The translations under genes were made by a program, and so were the position numbers. 64,000 bases of DNA, from contig NZ_FQZE01000001.1 of assembly GCF_900141875.1 (NCBI RefSeq), positions 1 through 64,000 of the forward strand, given 5' to 3'. The notes under the pieces were generated by a model that saw nothing but the letters and a program-made list of their open reading frames with translations, did not search any database and was not told the DNA's origin. Each line of letters opens with the position of its first letter. Position 1 is the first letter of the stretch. This DNA is from Tangfeifania diversioriginum. GTDB lineage: Bacteria; Bacteroidota; Bacteroidia; Bacteroidales; Prolixibacteraceae. Shown in pieces: positions 7,629 through 15,615 of this stretch.

Positions 7629-8273
7629 TTGAAGCTACATCAAATAACAGCAGTAAGGCAGCTCACTGATTCCACTTTCGTGTTACAATTGGAGCGCAAG
7701 GAATTGCCATTCCATACCGGGCAATTTGTAATTTTGCGTCGCCCGGGCACCATTGAGCAACGCGAATACACGGTTTACAGCGGCGCGAAAGACAATTTTC
7801 TGGAAGTGTTGGTACGTGAAGTAACCGAGGGAAAAGTGACACCCCGACTAAAAAAAATGCAACCCGGCGATCAACTGGAAGTGGATGGCCCGTTTGGATT
7901 TTTCCGGTTCAATCCCAAAATGTTTCCCTCGCAAAAATTCCTGTTTGTGGCCACAGGAACCGGAATCAGCCCGTTTCACAGTTTCGTGAAAACTTATCCC
8001 TCCCTTGACTACCATCTGGTTCACGGCGTAAGATTTGGGGAGGAGGCTTATGAACACCACGATTTCAATAAACAAAACATTACACTTTGCACCACAGGCG
8101 ATAAAACCGGCAACTTTATGGGCAGGGTGACGCAATTCCTTGCCACCCAAAAACTGGAAAGCGATACCCAGTGTTTCTTGTGTGGAAACAGTGAAATGAT
8201 CCAGGAGGCCTTTGATATTCTCACCGAAAAAGGAATTGAAGTTCAAAATATTTATACTGAAGTTTATTTTTAG
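7629..8273 (+). CDS. Ferredoxin/flavodoxin-NADP+ reductase family flavoprotein
   Basis: This FAD-binding oxidoreductase of the FNR superfamily moves electrons between NAD(P)H and a small redox protein. Visible elements are the FAD-binding REYTVYSG (RxYT/S) motif, the GDQLEVDGPFG loop, the NAD(P)-binding FVATGTGISPFHSF segment and the substrate-side CFLCGNSEMI. It ends in an aromatic residue (EVYF), as FNRs do. The frame has no early ATG. A TTG at 7593 lies inside the promoter, so the TTG at 7629 (MKLHQITAV) is chosen, which is uncertain. It is followed 8 bases later by miaB, suggesting that the two are co-transcribed and perhaps that the reductase feeds the iron-sulfur enzyme. Confidence 0.8.
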   Translation: MKLHQITAVRQLTDSTFVLQLERKELPFHTGQFVILRRPGTIEQREYTVYSGAKDNFLEVLVREVTEGKVTPRLKKMQPGDQLEVDGPFGFFRFNPKMFPSQKFLFVATGTGISPFHSFVKTYPSLDYHLVHGVRFGEEAYEHHDFNKQNITLCTTGDKTGNFMGRVTQFLATQKLESDTQCFLCGNSEMIQEAFDILTEKGIEVQNIYTEVYF

Positions 8274-8281
8274 AAGATATT

Positions 8282-9622
8282 ATGAAGTACCATTTAATAA
8301 CATTAGGATGCCAGATGAATCTGTCGGACAGCGAGCGGGTAATCTCTGTACTTGACAAAGCCGGTTACACCTGGACCGACAACGAGGAAGAAGCCGGCCT
8401 GATTGGAATTCTGGCTTGCTCAGTGCGGCAAAAAGCAATTGACAAAGTGTATTCGCGTATCCACAAATGGAACAAGTGGAAAAACCATAAAAACCTCATC
8501 ACATTTATTTCGGGATGTATTTTGCCCAACGACCATGAAAAATTCCTGAAACTTTTCGACATTACTTTTCAGATGAAAGATCTGCCGCAACTGCCTGAAA
8601 TGATTAGCCGTTACGGAGTAACAACTTCCATTCACCTGAAAACCGGAATTGACCCGCACAACGAAAACATCGAACAGTTTTGGGATGTAAAACCTTCGTA
8701 CCAATCGGGTTTTGAGGCCTTCATTCCCATTCAAAACGGCTGCGACAAATTCTGTACTTTTTGTGCTGTACCTTACACCCGCGGAAGGGAAGTTTCACGC
8801 CCCTCCAAAGACATACTTGCCGAAGTAGCACTGCTGGTCTCGCAGGGTTACAAATCCATTACACTACTCGGGCAGAATGTCAACTCCTATGGCCTGGATA
8901 AAAGAGGAGAAGAAATTACTTTCCCCGAATTGCTCAGGCAGGTTGGAGAACTCGGGAACCGCATAAAAAAAGAATTCTGGGTTTATTTTACTTCTCCACA
9001 TCCGCGCGACATGACCGACGAAGTGATTGAAGTGATTGCCCACTATCCGGTGCTGGCCAAACAAATCCACCTGCCCATGCAAAGTGGCGACGATAAAGTG
9101 CTCATTAAAATGAACCGCAAGCACAACATGAAAAAATACCGCGAAATTGTGCATTCCATCCGTCGCTTGATTCCTGAAGCAACGTTGTTTACCGATATCA
9201 TTGTTGGATTCACCGGCGAGACGGAAGAGCAGTTTGAAAATACACGGCTTGCCATGGAAGAGTTCAAATTCAACATGTCTTATACAGCAATTTACTCTCC
9301 TCGACCGGGAGCCACCAGTCACCGCTGGGACGACGATGTGCCTCTGGAGGAGAAAAAACGGCGGTTGCATATTCTTACTGAAGAACTGCGAAAACACAAC
9401 CGGGTTTACAACCGGCAACTCGAAAGTAAAAAGGTGCGTGTGCTGGTGCGGGGTGCCGACCGAAAAGAAGGTTATCTGACATCGCTCACCGAAGGCAAGC
9501 TCATTGTACGTTTTCCATCGGACGACAAAAATTTAACCGGGCAGTTTGCCGATGTAAAAATCACTGGCTCCTCCGATTTTTCGATGGAAGGAGAGTTGGT
9601 GAATATCGAAGCATTTGCATAA
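8282..9622 (+). CDS. miaB: MiaB-type tRNA methylthiotransferase (radical SAM)
   Basis: The 446-residue protein has the three-domain layout of methylthiotransferases: an N-terminal UPF0004 domain with cysteines 10, 46 and 79, a radical-SAM core with the CxxxCxxC motif at C154, C158 and C161 (CDKFCTFC), and a C-terminal TRAM domain (residues ~375-440). The TRAM domain and the ACSVRQKA segment favour MiaB (ms2i6A37 in tRNA) over RimO. The N-terminal half is somewhat diverged (LIGILACSV instead of LINTCSV), so it may be a second paralogue acting on a related tRNA base. It starts 8 bases after the flavin reductase. Confidence 0.82.
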   Translation: MKYHLITLGCQMNLSDSERVISVLDKAGYTWTDNEEEAGLIGILACSVRQKAIDKVYSRIHKWNKWKNHKNLITFISGCILPNDHEKFLKLFDITFQMKDLPQLPEMISRYGVTTSIHLKTGIDPHNENIEQFWDVKPSYQSGFEAFIPIQNGCDKFCTFCAVPYTRGREVSRPSKDILAEVALLVSQGYKSITLLGQNVNSYGLDKRGEEITFPELLRQVGELGNRIKKEFWVYFTSPHPRDMTDEVIEVIAHYPVLAKQIHLPMQSGDDKVLIKMNRKHNMKKYREIVHSIRRLIPEATLFTDIIVGFTGETEEQFENTRLAMEEFKFNMSYTAIYSPRPGATSHRWDDDVPLEEKKRRLHILTEELRKHNRVYNRQLESKKVRVLVRGADRKEGYLTSLTEGKLIVRFPSDDKNLTGQFADVKITGSSDFSMEGELVNIEAFA

Positions 9623-9795
9623 AAAATTTATTCCATCTTTTAACTGGCATCATGGTTAATGTTAAAAACCATTAAATCTTACGGGATCTATCCTCCCTGT
9701 TTTTATTTCTTACTGCATTTTTCATATTTTTTGGAAAATAGTATAACAATCAAAAATCAAAACCGTAATAATTGTAAATTACAAAAACAAAAAAA

Positions 9796-10224
9796 ATGAT
9801 TATGATGTCAAAGATTACCAAAATTTTAGCAGCAGTATTTATTAGCATAAGTGCTTTTACATTTTCAGCGTGCAACTCCGGGCAGCAAAATCAAAAAGAT
9901 GAAGAAACCAGCACACAGGAAAAAATCAGTGCAAAATTCATGGAAATGCAAAATGACCTGAAGAGTATGGTCAGCGAGGAATTTTCAGCCATTAATGATA
10001 AAGTTCGCGAGCTGAATGCACAGATTGAAGAAAAAGGTGAAGGACTTACAGACCAACAAAAAGAGATGCTGGATGAGATCCAGGAAAAACGTATTGAAGT
10101 GAACGAACGGTTAAATGAAATTGAAAATACCTCAGAAGAAGAATGGGATGATTTCAGGGCCAGCTTTGAGGAAGACCTCAAAGAAATTAATACAAAACTG
10201 GATAGTGTTCTGAATGACTTTTAA
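9796..10224 (+). CDS. Small coiled-coil lipoprotein of unknown function
   Basis: The protein is about 140 residues and begins with a lipoprotein signal peptide, with lipobox FSAC ending at about residue 26 (ITKILAAVFISISAFTFSAC). The mature part is almost entirely charged and helical (KFMEMQNDLKSMVSEEF..., heptad-like), predicting a coiled coil anchored to a membrane lipid. No domain is recognised. The start could be any of three closely spaced ATGs (9796, 9802, 9805). It is a single gene followed by its own terminator. Confidence 0.7.
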   Translation: MIMMSKITKILAAVFISISAFTFSACNSGQQNQKDEETSTQEKISAKFMEMQNDLKSMVSEEFSAINDKVRELNAQIEEKGEGLTDQQKEMLDEIQEKRIEVNERLNEIENTSEEEWDDFRASFEEDLKEINTKLDSVLNDF

Positions 10225-10250
10225 TTTCTGCTTTAAAAAATTTTAAGAAC

Positions 10251-10282
10251 AAAGGGGTTGGCAATATGCTGATCCCTTTTTT
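10251..10282 (+). terminator. Rho-independent terminator after the lipoprotein gene
   Basis: AAAGGGGTTGGC pairs with GCTGATCCCTTT (three G-U wobbles) around an AATAT loop, followed by TTTTTT. Confidence 0.6.
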
Positions 10283-10311
10283 ATGCTTAAAACATTGATT
10301 AAGTGAAAACC

Positions 10312-10329
10312 CGAGCCACTCACGAGACT
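10312..10329. repeat. Partial duplicate of the tRNA-Thr 3' end
   Basis: These 18 bases repeat 10373-10390, the end of tRNA-Thr, with one mismatch (A/G), 61 bases away. Such copies of tRNA 3' ends are what integrases leave as attachment sites, but only 43 bases lie between the copies and no integrase is present. A small duplication is equally possible. Confidence 0.45.
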
Positions 10330-10374
10330 TCCGTCAGGAGCCGGATAAACTTCTCGTCCCGGCGCGTCTCTTCG

Positions 10375-10447
10375 AGCCACTCACGGGACTCGAACCCGCG
10401 ACCTGCTCATTACGAATGAGCTGCTCTTCCAACTGAGCTAAAGTGGC
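10375..10447 (-). tRNA. tRNA-Thr (anticodon CGU)
   Basis: The minus strand folds as a 73-nt tRNA. A 7-bp acceptor stem (GCCACTT with GAGTGGC, one G-U) is followed by a D arm (GCTCAGTTGGAAGAGC), a 5-bp anticodon stem (GCTCA/TGAGC) with loop TTCGTAA, and a T arm (GCGGG-TTCGAGT-CCCGT). Anticodon CGT reads ACG, threonine. The discriminator is U and CCA is not encoded, as the next bases are CGAAGAG. Confidence 0.93.
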
Positions 10448-10522
10448 TTGTATATTTGTTTCTAAAGATATTAATTAGCTCCCGATGAAACAACAGCAAA
10501 TTCAGAAATCAGTTTATTTTCT

Positions 10523-10530
10523 TACATTTG
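10523..10530 (+). promoter_or_regulatory. Bacteroidota -7 promoter element (TACATTTG) for the cyclophilin gene
   Basis: This exact TAnnTTTG match lies 25 bases before the cyclophilin ATG, a typical distance for a short leader. Confidence 0.5.
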
Positions 10531-10555
10531 CGCCCGAATATTAAAACAATTCTAA

Positions 10556-10993
10556 ATGACAAAAGCAACAATACATACTGCCAAAGGTGTAATGAAAGTG
10601 GATTTTTACGATGACGATGCACCCGGAACAGTAGAAAATTTCGTGAAACTTTCCGAATCAGGATTTTACGACGGGCTTACTTTTCACAGGGTAATTCCGG
10701 AATTTGTAATCCAGGGCGGATGCCCCGACGGAACAGGTGCAGGCGGCCCGGGATACACCATTAAATGTGAAACCGATGGCGGCAACCAATACCACGACCG
10801 CGGCGTACTTTCCATGGCACATGCAGGAAAAGACACCGGCGGCTCACAGTTTTTTATTTGCCACAACCGCGAAAACACCAAACACTTAGACGGACATCAC
10901 ACCTGTTTTGGTAAAGTAACCGAAGGACTCGAGGTTATTGACAAAATTCGCCCGGGCGACGTGATTGACAAAATTGAAATTACCGAAAAATAA
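10556..10993 (+). CDS. ppiB: Cyclophilin-type peptidyl-prolyl cis-trans isomerase
   Basis: The single 145-residue cyclophilin domain has no signal peptide, so it should be a cytoplasmic PPIase. The catalytic arginine motif [13 protein letters not shown] and the [15 protein letters not shown] strand are intact. The tryptophan that binds cyclosporin in eukaryotic enzymes is replaced by His ([12 protein letters not shown]), the usual bacterial state. Its own promoter and terminator make it monocistronic. Confidence 0.92.
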   Translation: MTKATIHTAKGVMKVDFYDDDAPGTVENFVKLSESGFYDGLTFHRVIPEFVIQGGCPDGTGAGGPGYTIKCETDGGNQYHDRGVLSMAHAGKDTGGSQFFICHNRENTKHLDGHHTCFGKVTEGLEVIDKIRPGDVIDKIEITEK

Positions 10994-11015
10994 TAAAAAC
11001 AAACTGCACTGTTTT

Positions 11016-11051
11016 AAAAGAGGATTTACCTGTGTATTTCCTCTTTTTTTT
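11016..11051 (+). terminator. Rho-independent terminator after the cyclophilin gene
   Basis: AAAAGAGGA pairs with TCCTCTTTT over a 14-base loop and is followed by a run of eight T. Confidence 0.65.
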
Positions 11052-11153
11052 GAATCTCTTCTCCAATTCCCGCACCACGAATTTCAAGTTCAATTCCCCA
11101 ATTCAACTTCTTTTTTTACTACTTTGCAATCCGGTTAATTAATCGAACCAGAA

Positions 11154-11864
11154 ATGTCATCCGTTATAAAAAACTACACTTTCTCTATTGAAGAACTTCA
11201 AATACAACCCGGAGAAATAGAAAAACTGTTGGGTTTTGCCCCGGGGAAATCACCCGACCCCTTTCCGGAATTAATTAAAGAAGGCTTAAATGAAGCTCCA
11301 TCGCTTTGTGCAATCAAAGGCGGATTTATAATTTTTGAACAGGTTGAAGTGGATCGCGAAAAGAAAACCATTCGTATAAAAAATCAGTATTTCAATCCCG
11401 GAAAAATTATTGTGTCACGGCTGAAAAATGTTACTTCAGCTGCACTTTTTGCCTGCACTGCCGGACAAGAGATTTCAATTTTCACTAAAAAACAAACTGA
11501 ATCAGGAAATGAACTACTGGCCTATGTGCTGGATGTGATTGGCTCTCAAATTGCCGATAAAACAGTAGAAAAAATCCAGGAAAAAATTGCGGCACTGGTT
11601 CGCGAATCCGGCATGGGAATTACCGATGCCTTTTCGCCGGGGTATTGCAGCTGGAGCGTGGCCGAACAGCAAAAGCTCTTCTCGCTTCTGCCTGCCGGTT
11701 TTTGCGGAATTCAGCTATCCCCCTCCTCACTAATGCATCCCATCAAATCAGTCAGCGGAATAACCGGCATTGGAACCAACTGTAAACAAATAGGTTACCA
11801 GTGCGAGTGGTGCAAAGACAAGGATTGTATTTACGGGAGAATCCGCAGGCAAAAAAAACGTTAA
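11154..11864 (+). CDS. Stand-alone methionine-synthase activation domain protein
   Basis: The 236-residue soluble protein aligns with the C-terminal AdoMet-binding activation domain of cobalamin-dependent methionine synthase (MetH). It has the AFSPGYCSWSVAEQQKLFSLL segment, matching the RxxPGYPxxPDHxEK-type loop, and the LMHPIKSVSGITGIG strand near the end. The corrinoid, homocysteine and folate domains are absent. The C-terminus carries an extra cysteine cluster (CEWCKDKDC). In other bacteria such separate activation proteins serve MetH enzymes that lack the domain, or corrinoid methyltransferases. It has no obvious partner nearby. Confidence 0.72.
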   Translation: MSSVIKNYTFSIEELQIQPGEIEKLLGFAPGKSPDPFPELIKEGLNEAPSLCAIKGGFIIFEQVEVDREKKTIRIKNQYFNPGKIIVSRLKNVTSAALFACTAGQEISIFTKKQTESGNELLAYVLDVIGSQIADKTVEKIQEKIAALVRESGMGITDAFSPGYCSWSVAEQQKLFSLLPAGFCGIQLSPSSLMHPIKSVSGITGIGTNCKQIGYQCEWCKDKDCIYGRIRRQKKR

Positions 11865-11928
11865 AAAAAATCACCGAACTATTGTATATATCAAATCTAA
11901 CACATTTATTTGTTGGTATGATTTACAA

Positions 11929-11961
11929 CGATTTTAACAACTTCACGATTGGTTAAAATCG
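11929..11961. promoter_or_regulatory. 10-bp inverted repeat CGATTTTAAC...GTTAAAATCG
   Basis: Perfect 10-base arms (11929-11938 and 11952-11961) surround a 13-base spacer, 64 bases upstream of the acidic-protein gene. It may be an operator or an RNA hairpin. There is no T-run after it, so it is not a clear terminator. Confidence 0.35.
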
Positions 11962-12024
11962 ATAAACAAAAATGCATTTAACGTTTTCTGATTTCTGATT
12001 ATTAACTAAATAGCACAAACGATT

Positions 12025-12366
12025 ATGACACCTAACAAACCAAGAGTTATCAAAGATTACAATAAACTCGACAAAGATTTACAGGAACAAATTAAATTTG
12101 TTTACGCGGATGGATTTGCCGAAAACCTCATTCATTTTTTCGATAAAAACGGGGTGAAAGTCACCGCACTTCCTTTTGAAACCGAAGACAGATATTACAT
12201 GCTCCGGATGACTGAAAATGAAGCGGTTCAAATTGTGGACGAAGACGACGACTTCGACGATGATGGTTTTCTGAAAGACAATGTGAAACAGGATTACGAA
12301 GACAAATATGCCGACCTTGACCACGTAGCCGATCAGATTTCAGAAGAAGACGATGATGACGGTTAG
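12025..12366 (+). CDS. Conserved acidic protein of unknown function
   Basis: The 113-residue soluble protein has an N-terminal part of about 70 residues that looks folded (DYNKLDKDLQEQIKFVY, NLIHFFDKNGVKVTALPFE, YYMLRMTENEA) and a very acidic tail (DEDDDFDDDGF, SEEDDDD). No domain is recognised. It ends 2 bases from the stop of the convergent yqeY gene with no terminator between, so the transcripts should overlap. The strong acidic tail suggests binding to a basic partner, but this is only a guess. Confidence 0.7.
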   Translation: MTPNKPRVIKDYNKLDKDLQEQIKFVYADGFAENLIHFFDKNGVKVTALPFETEDRYYMLRMTENEAVQIVDEDDDFDDDGFLKDNVKQDYEDKYADLDHVADQISEEDDDDG

Positions 12367-12367
12367 T

Positions 12368-12814
12368 TTATTGTAGCAACATCTTCACCTTGGCGGCAAT
12401 TTCTTTGCCGTCAGCTTTTCCCGCCAGCTCTTTGGAAGCTAATCCCATCACCTTCCCCATATCTTTCATGGAGGAAGCGCCGGTTTTTTCGATAATTCCT
12501 TTTACTGCCGCTGTCAATTCTTCGTCGCTCATTTTTGCCGGCAGGTAGTTTTCAAAAACTTTTACCTGCGCCATTTCCTGCTCTGCCAAATCTTCACGAT
12601 TCTGCTGTTTGTAAATTTCGGCAGAATCGGCACCCTGCTTGGCCAGCTTCGAAATTATTTTCAGCGATTCTTCCTCGCTTAATTCCGAACCGGCGCCCTT
12701 GGCTGCCCGGGCTTCGAGCATTACTTTTTTAATGTTTCGAAGTGCTTCCAGTTTAACTTTATCACGGGCCTTCATGGCCTCTTTCATGTCGTTATTAATC
12801 TGATCGAAAAGTGA
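12368..12814 (-). CDS. yqeY: GatB/YqeY domain-containing protein
   Basis: The protein is about 148 residues from the ATG giving MSLFDQINNDMKEAMK. An upstream ATG at 12844 would overlap ftsZ. It is an all-helical YqeY protein related to the tRNA-binding tail of GatB/GatE amidotransferases. The signatures AMKARDKVKLEALRNIK, QQNREDLAEQEMAQVKVFENYLPAKMSDEEL and the C-terminal MGKVMGLASKEL...VKMLL are present. The exact role is unknown. It is the last gene of the minus-strand division cluster, 22 bases after ftsZ. Confidence 0.88.
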   Translation of the reverse strand, partial: SLFDQINNDMKEAMKARDKVKLEALRNIKKVMLEARAAKGAGSELSEEESLKIISKLAKQGADSAEIYKQQNREDLAEQEMAQVKVFENYLPAKMSDEELTAAVKGIIEKTGASSMKDMGKVMGLASKELAGKADGKEIAAKVKMLLQ

Positions 12815-12836
12815 CATAATTTTTTGTTTTTCTGTG

Positions 12837-14240
12837 TTAATCAACCTGTCCGTGAAGGTACGAATTTTTATCGGTTAGTTTATTTTCGTTGTTTACCGAA
12901 TAATTCGACAATTTTTTTTTGTACTTCGGATCATTCATGCGCATTTGCCGGCGTTTGTATGCCGGAATATTTTCGAGTTCATCCAAATCTTCATCCGATG
13001 CCGAAGAAAAATCCATTTTGGCGTTTTCAATATTTTTGCGGGCTTTATTGGTTTTCGGATAAAGCACCTCAAATTCCAGGTCATCTTCAGCAGACCCGTC
13101 TGGCGAATCATCCTTTCCGCTAAAACTTAATGTTTGCTGATCGGATAAAGTGAAAGTCGTTTTGCCCGGCTTTTTCTTTTCTGTGAAATTTTCTCCCTTA
13201 TTATCCACCTCATTAAGATGATGGGGTTCTTTTTCAACTTTTCGCTCGCCTGTAATTTCGGGAATTGAACTGTTCCCAAAACCTGTGGCGATTAAAGTAA
13301 CCGAAATATCGTCACCCAAAGTTTCATCTTTTCCGTTTCCCCAAATCAGGTCGGCATCAAACCCGGCCATATTTTGCAGGTAATCGGTAATCTGCCCCAC
13401 TTCGTCCATGGTAACTTCTTTAGTGCCGGATGTGATGTTGAGCAGAATATTTCTTGCACCGCGAATGTCGTTATTATTCAGCAGCGGCGAACTCAAAGCT
13501 AATTCAACGGCCTCGGTTGCCCGCTCATCGCCGCTTGCCACTCCTGTTCCCATAATGGCCAAACCGCTTTTGCGCATCACGGTTTCCACATCGGCAAAAT
13601 CAACATTGATATACCCCGGAACAGTAATAATTTCTGCAATTCCTTTGGCTGCTGTGGCCAGAATATTGTCGGCTTTCGAAAAAGCTTCCGAAATACCAAA
13701 ATCGCCAAACATTTCACGAATGCGTTCATTGTTAATCACCAGCAAAGCATCCACATGACCTTCCAGTTCAGCAATTCCATCAATGGCCTGTTTTATGCGC
13801 CGTTTCCCTTCGTTCCGGAAAGGAATGGTTACAATGCCAACGGTGAGATACCCTTCGGCACTGCACGCTTCGGCAATTACGGGAGCCCCGCCTGTGCCTG
13901 TTCCGCCCCCCATTCCGGCAGTTACAAAAACCATTTTTGTATTTTCTGAAAGCGCCTGTTTTACGTCTTCGATGTTTTCGATGGCAGCCTGCTTGCCCAC
14001 TTCGGGTTTGTTACCTGCACCACGGCCTTCGGTAAGCGATGATCCCAGTTGCACTTTGGTGGGCACCGGACTGGCATCGAGAGCCTGCGCATCGGTGTTG
14101 CATATCACAAAATCAACATCTCTGATTCCCTGCTTAAACATATGATTTAAGGCATTTCCGCCGCCACCGCCAACGCCAATTACTTTGATTTCAGCGCCTG
14201 GATTTGTCGGTAATGTGAAATTTGCCATATTTTCTGTCAT
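12837..14240 (-). CDS. ftsZ: Cell division GTPase FtsZ, second tandem copy
   Basis: This 467-residue tubulin-like GTPase forms the division ring. The GTP-binding glycine loop is GMGGGTGTGGAP (near residues 109-120), with the N-terminal GVGGGGGNALNHM loop and the T7 catalytic loop NVDFADV (N212, D214, D217), so it should hydrolyse GTP. A variable acidic linker follows residue ~320. Near the end lies IPAYKRRQM, a match to the conserved C-terminal peptide (IPAFLRRQ-like) that binds FtsA/ZipA-type anchors. Its core aligns without gaps to the preceding ftsZ through residue 220, yet the linker and tail are unrelated. Of the pair, this copy has the canonical tail. Confidence 0.93.
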   Translation of the reverse strand: MTENMANFTLPTNPGAEIKVIGVGGGGGNALNHMFKQGIRDVDFVICNTDAQALDASPVPTKVQLGSSLTEGRGAGNKPEVGKQAAIENIEDVKQALSENTKMVFVTAGMGGGTGTGGAPVIAEACSAEGYLTVGIVTIPFRNEGKRRIKQAIDGIAELEGHVDALLVINNERIREMFGDFGISEAFSKADNILATAAKGIAEIITVPGYINVDFADVETVMRKSGLAIMGTGVASGDERATEAVELALSSPLLNNNDIRGARNILLNITSGTKEVTMDEVGQITDYLQNMAGFDADLIWGNGKDETLGDDISVTLIATGFGNSSIPEITGERKVEKEPHHLNEVDNKGENFTEKKKPGKTTFTLSDQQTLSFSGKDDSPDGSAEDDLEFEVLYPKTNKARKNIENAKMDFSSASDEDLDELENIPAYKRRQMRMNDPKYKKKLSNYSVNNENKLTDKNSYLHGQVD

Positions 14241-14269
14241 TTTACTGTCTTTTTAAGGTTAAACTGAAA

Positions 14270-15604
14270 CTATTCATCCATCGACTGGTCGTCGTCTTCG
14301 AACAATTTTCCCAATCCAAAATTCTTATAAAACCAATTGTCAATATTGCTCTGTGCAACCGGTTCATTGGCTTTCTGTTTTTTCTTTTTTCGTTTATTTC
14401 GTTTGGTTGAAAATATAGACCTGTCAGTTAATGTTTTGGGCGTTTTTTTCTTTTCTTCCCTAACACCCATTTTCCCTTCATTCTCTTTCGTTCCAGCTTC
14501 GCTCAGGGTTTCCCTGAAATCTGCCCCTGCTTCCACCTCAACGGGTTCTTCTTCCCTCTCCAGGGATTCATTATTTTCCTCTTCCAGATTATATTTTTCA
14601 GGCTCTTTTTTAGGTTGCAGCAACTGGTTCGGGTTGGTTACAAATCCGGTTGCCAAAATGGTTACACTGATTTCTTCCTCCAGCGATTCATCGTAGCCGT
14701 TGCCCCAAATGATATCCGCATCCTGGCCGGCTTTTTCCTGCAACACTTCAATTATTTCACCTATTTCGCCGATGGTAATTTCATCTTTGCCCGAAATAAT
14801 GTTGAGCAGAATATTTTGTGTTCCGTAAATATCGTTGCTGTCGAGCAGCGGCGATTCAAGCGCTTCGTTTACAGCCTTCATGGCACGGCCTTCGCCCGAA
14901 GAAACACCTGTGCCCATAATGAACACGTTGCTGTTGTGCATTACGGTATAAACATCGGTATAATCAATGTTCACATTTCCATGCAGGGTAATAATTTCGG
15001 CGACTCCTTTTACTGCTGTAGCCACAATGTTATCGGCCATTTTAAAGGCCTGCCGGGCAGGTAAATCGCCAAAAATATTGTGCAGACGCTGGTTGCTTAC
15101 CACAAGCATGCTGTCAACATATTCACCCAATTTTTCAATACCCTCCATGGCTTGGCCGAAACGTTTTTTGCCTTCTGCGGGCGAGGGAACAGTAACCACA
15201 GCAATGGTGAGGATGTCGAGTTCGCTGGCCAACTGGGCAATTACCGGGGCTGCACCTGTACCCGTGCCACCTCCCATACCTGCGGTAATGAACAACATTT
15301 TGGTGTTCTCTTTCAGTACATTTTTCAGGTCTTCGTAATTTTCGCGTGCTGCTTCCTCGCCCATTTGCGGCTGATTGCCGGCACCGCGGCCTTCGGTTAA
15401 AGTAACACCGAGTTGAATTTTTACTGGCACAGGGCTGTTTTCCATTGCCTGGCCGTCGGTATTACAAATAATGAAATCGACACCGGCAATTCCTTCCTGG
15501 AACATATGACTGACCGCGTTGCAGCCACCTCCACCCACTCCAATAACTTTAATAATGGAGGTGGATGAAGTCCGCGGAAATTGAAAATTTACTAATTCGG
15601 TCAT
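14270..15604 (-). CDS. ftsZ: Cell division GTPase FtsZ, first tandem copy with atypical tail
   Basis: The 444-residue FtsZ sits directly after ftsA (11-base gap) and 29 bases before the second ftsZ. The core is intact: GVGGGGCNAVSHM, GMGGGTGTGAAP at residues 109-120 and the T7 loop NIDYTDV (N212, D214, D217). The linker from about residue 320 is long and highly charged with basic stretches (RNKRKKKKQK). There is no IPAF/Y-type peptide. Instead the protein ends DNWFYKNFGLGKLFEDDD plus six residues, an aromatic amphipathic segment followed by acidic residues. A similar motif ends the neighbouring FtsA. This tail could bind membrane or another partner directly. Confidence 0.92.
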   Translation of the reverse strand: MTELVNFQFPRTSSTSIIKVIGVGGGGCNAVSHMFQEGIAGVDFIICNTDGQAMENSPVPVKIQLGVTLTEGRGAGNQPQMGEEAARENYEDLKNVLKENTKMLFITAGMGGGTGTGAAPVIAQLASELDILTIAVVTVPSPAEGKKRFGQAMEGIEKLGEYVDSMLVVSNQRLHNIFGDLPARQAFKMADNIVATAVKGVAEIITLHGNVNIDYTDVYTVMHNSNVFIMGTGVSSGEGRAMKAVNEALESPLLDSNDIYGTQNILLNIISGKDEITIGEIGEIIEVLQEKAGQDADIIWGNGYDESLEEEISVTILATGFVTNPNQLLQPKKEPEKYNLEEENNESLEREEEPVEVEAGADFRETLSEAGTKENEGKMGVREEKKKTPKTLTDRSIFSTKRNKRKKKKQKANEPVAQSNIDNWFYKNFGLGKLFEDDDQSMDE

Positions 15605-15615
15605 ATCATTAATTT

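Noticed and set aside
9652-9672. ATGGTT/AACCAT inverted repeat after miaB as a terminator
   Set aside because: Arms are short, A+T-rich and not followed by a T-run; support is too weak to annotate.
12837-15604. Possibility that the two ftsZ genes are one gene split by an assembly or frameshift error
   Set aside because: Each has its own complete N-terminal, GTP-binding and T7 segments and its own C-terminal tail; they are two full genes.
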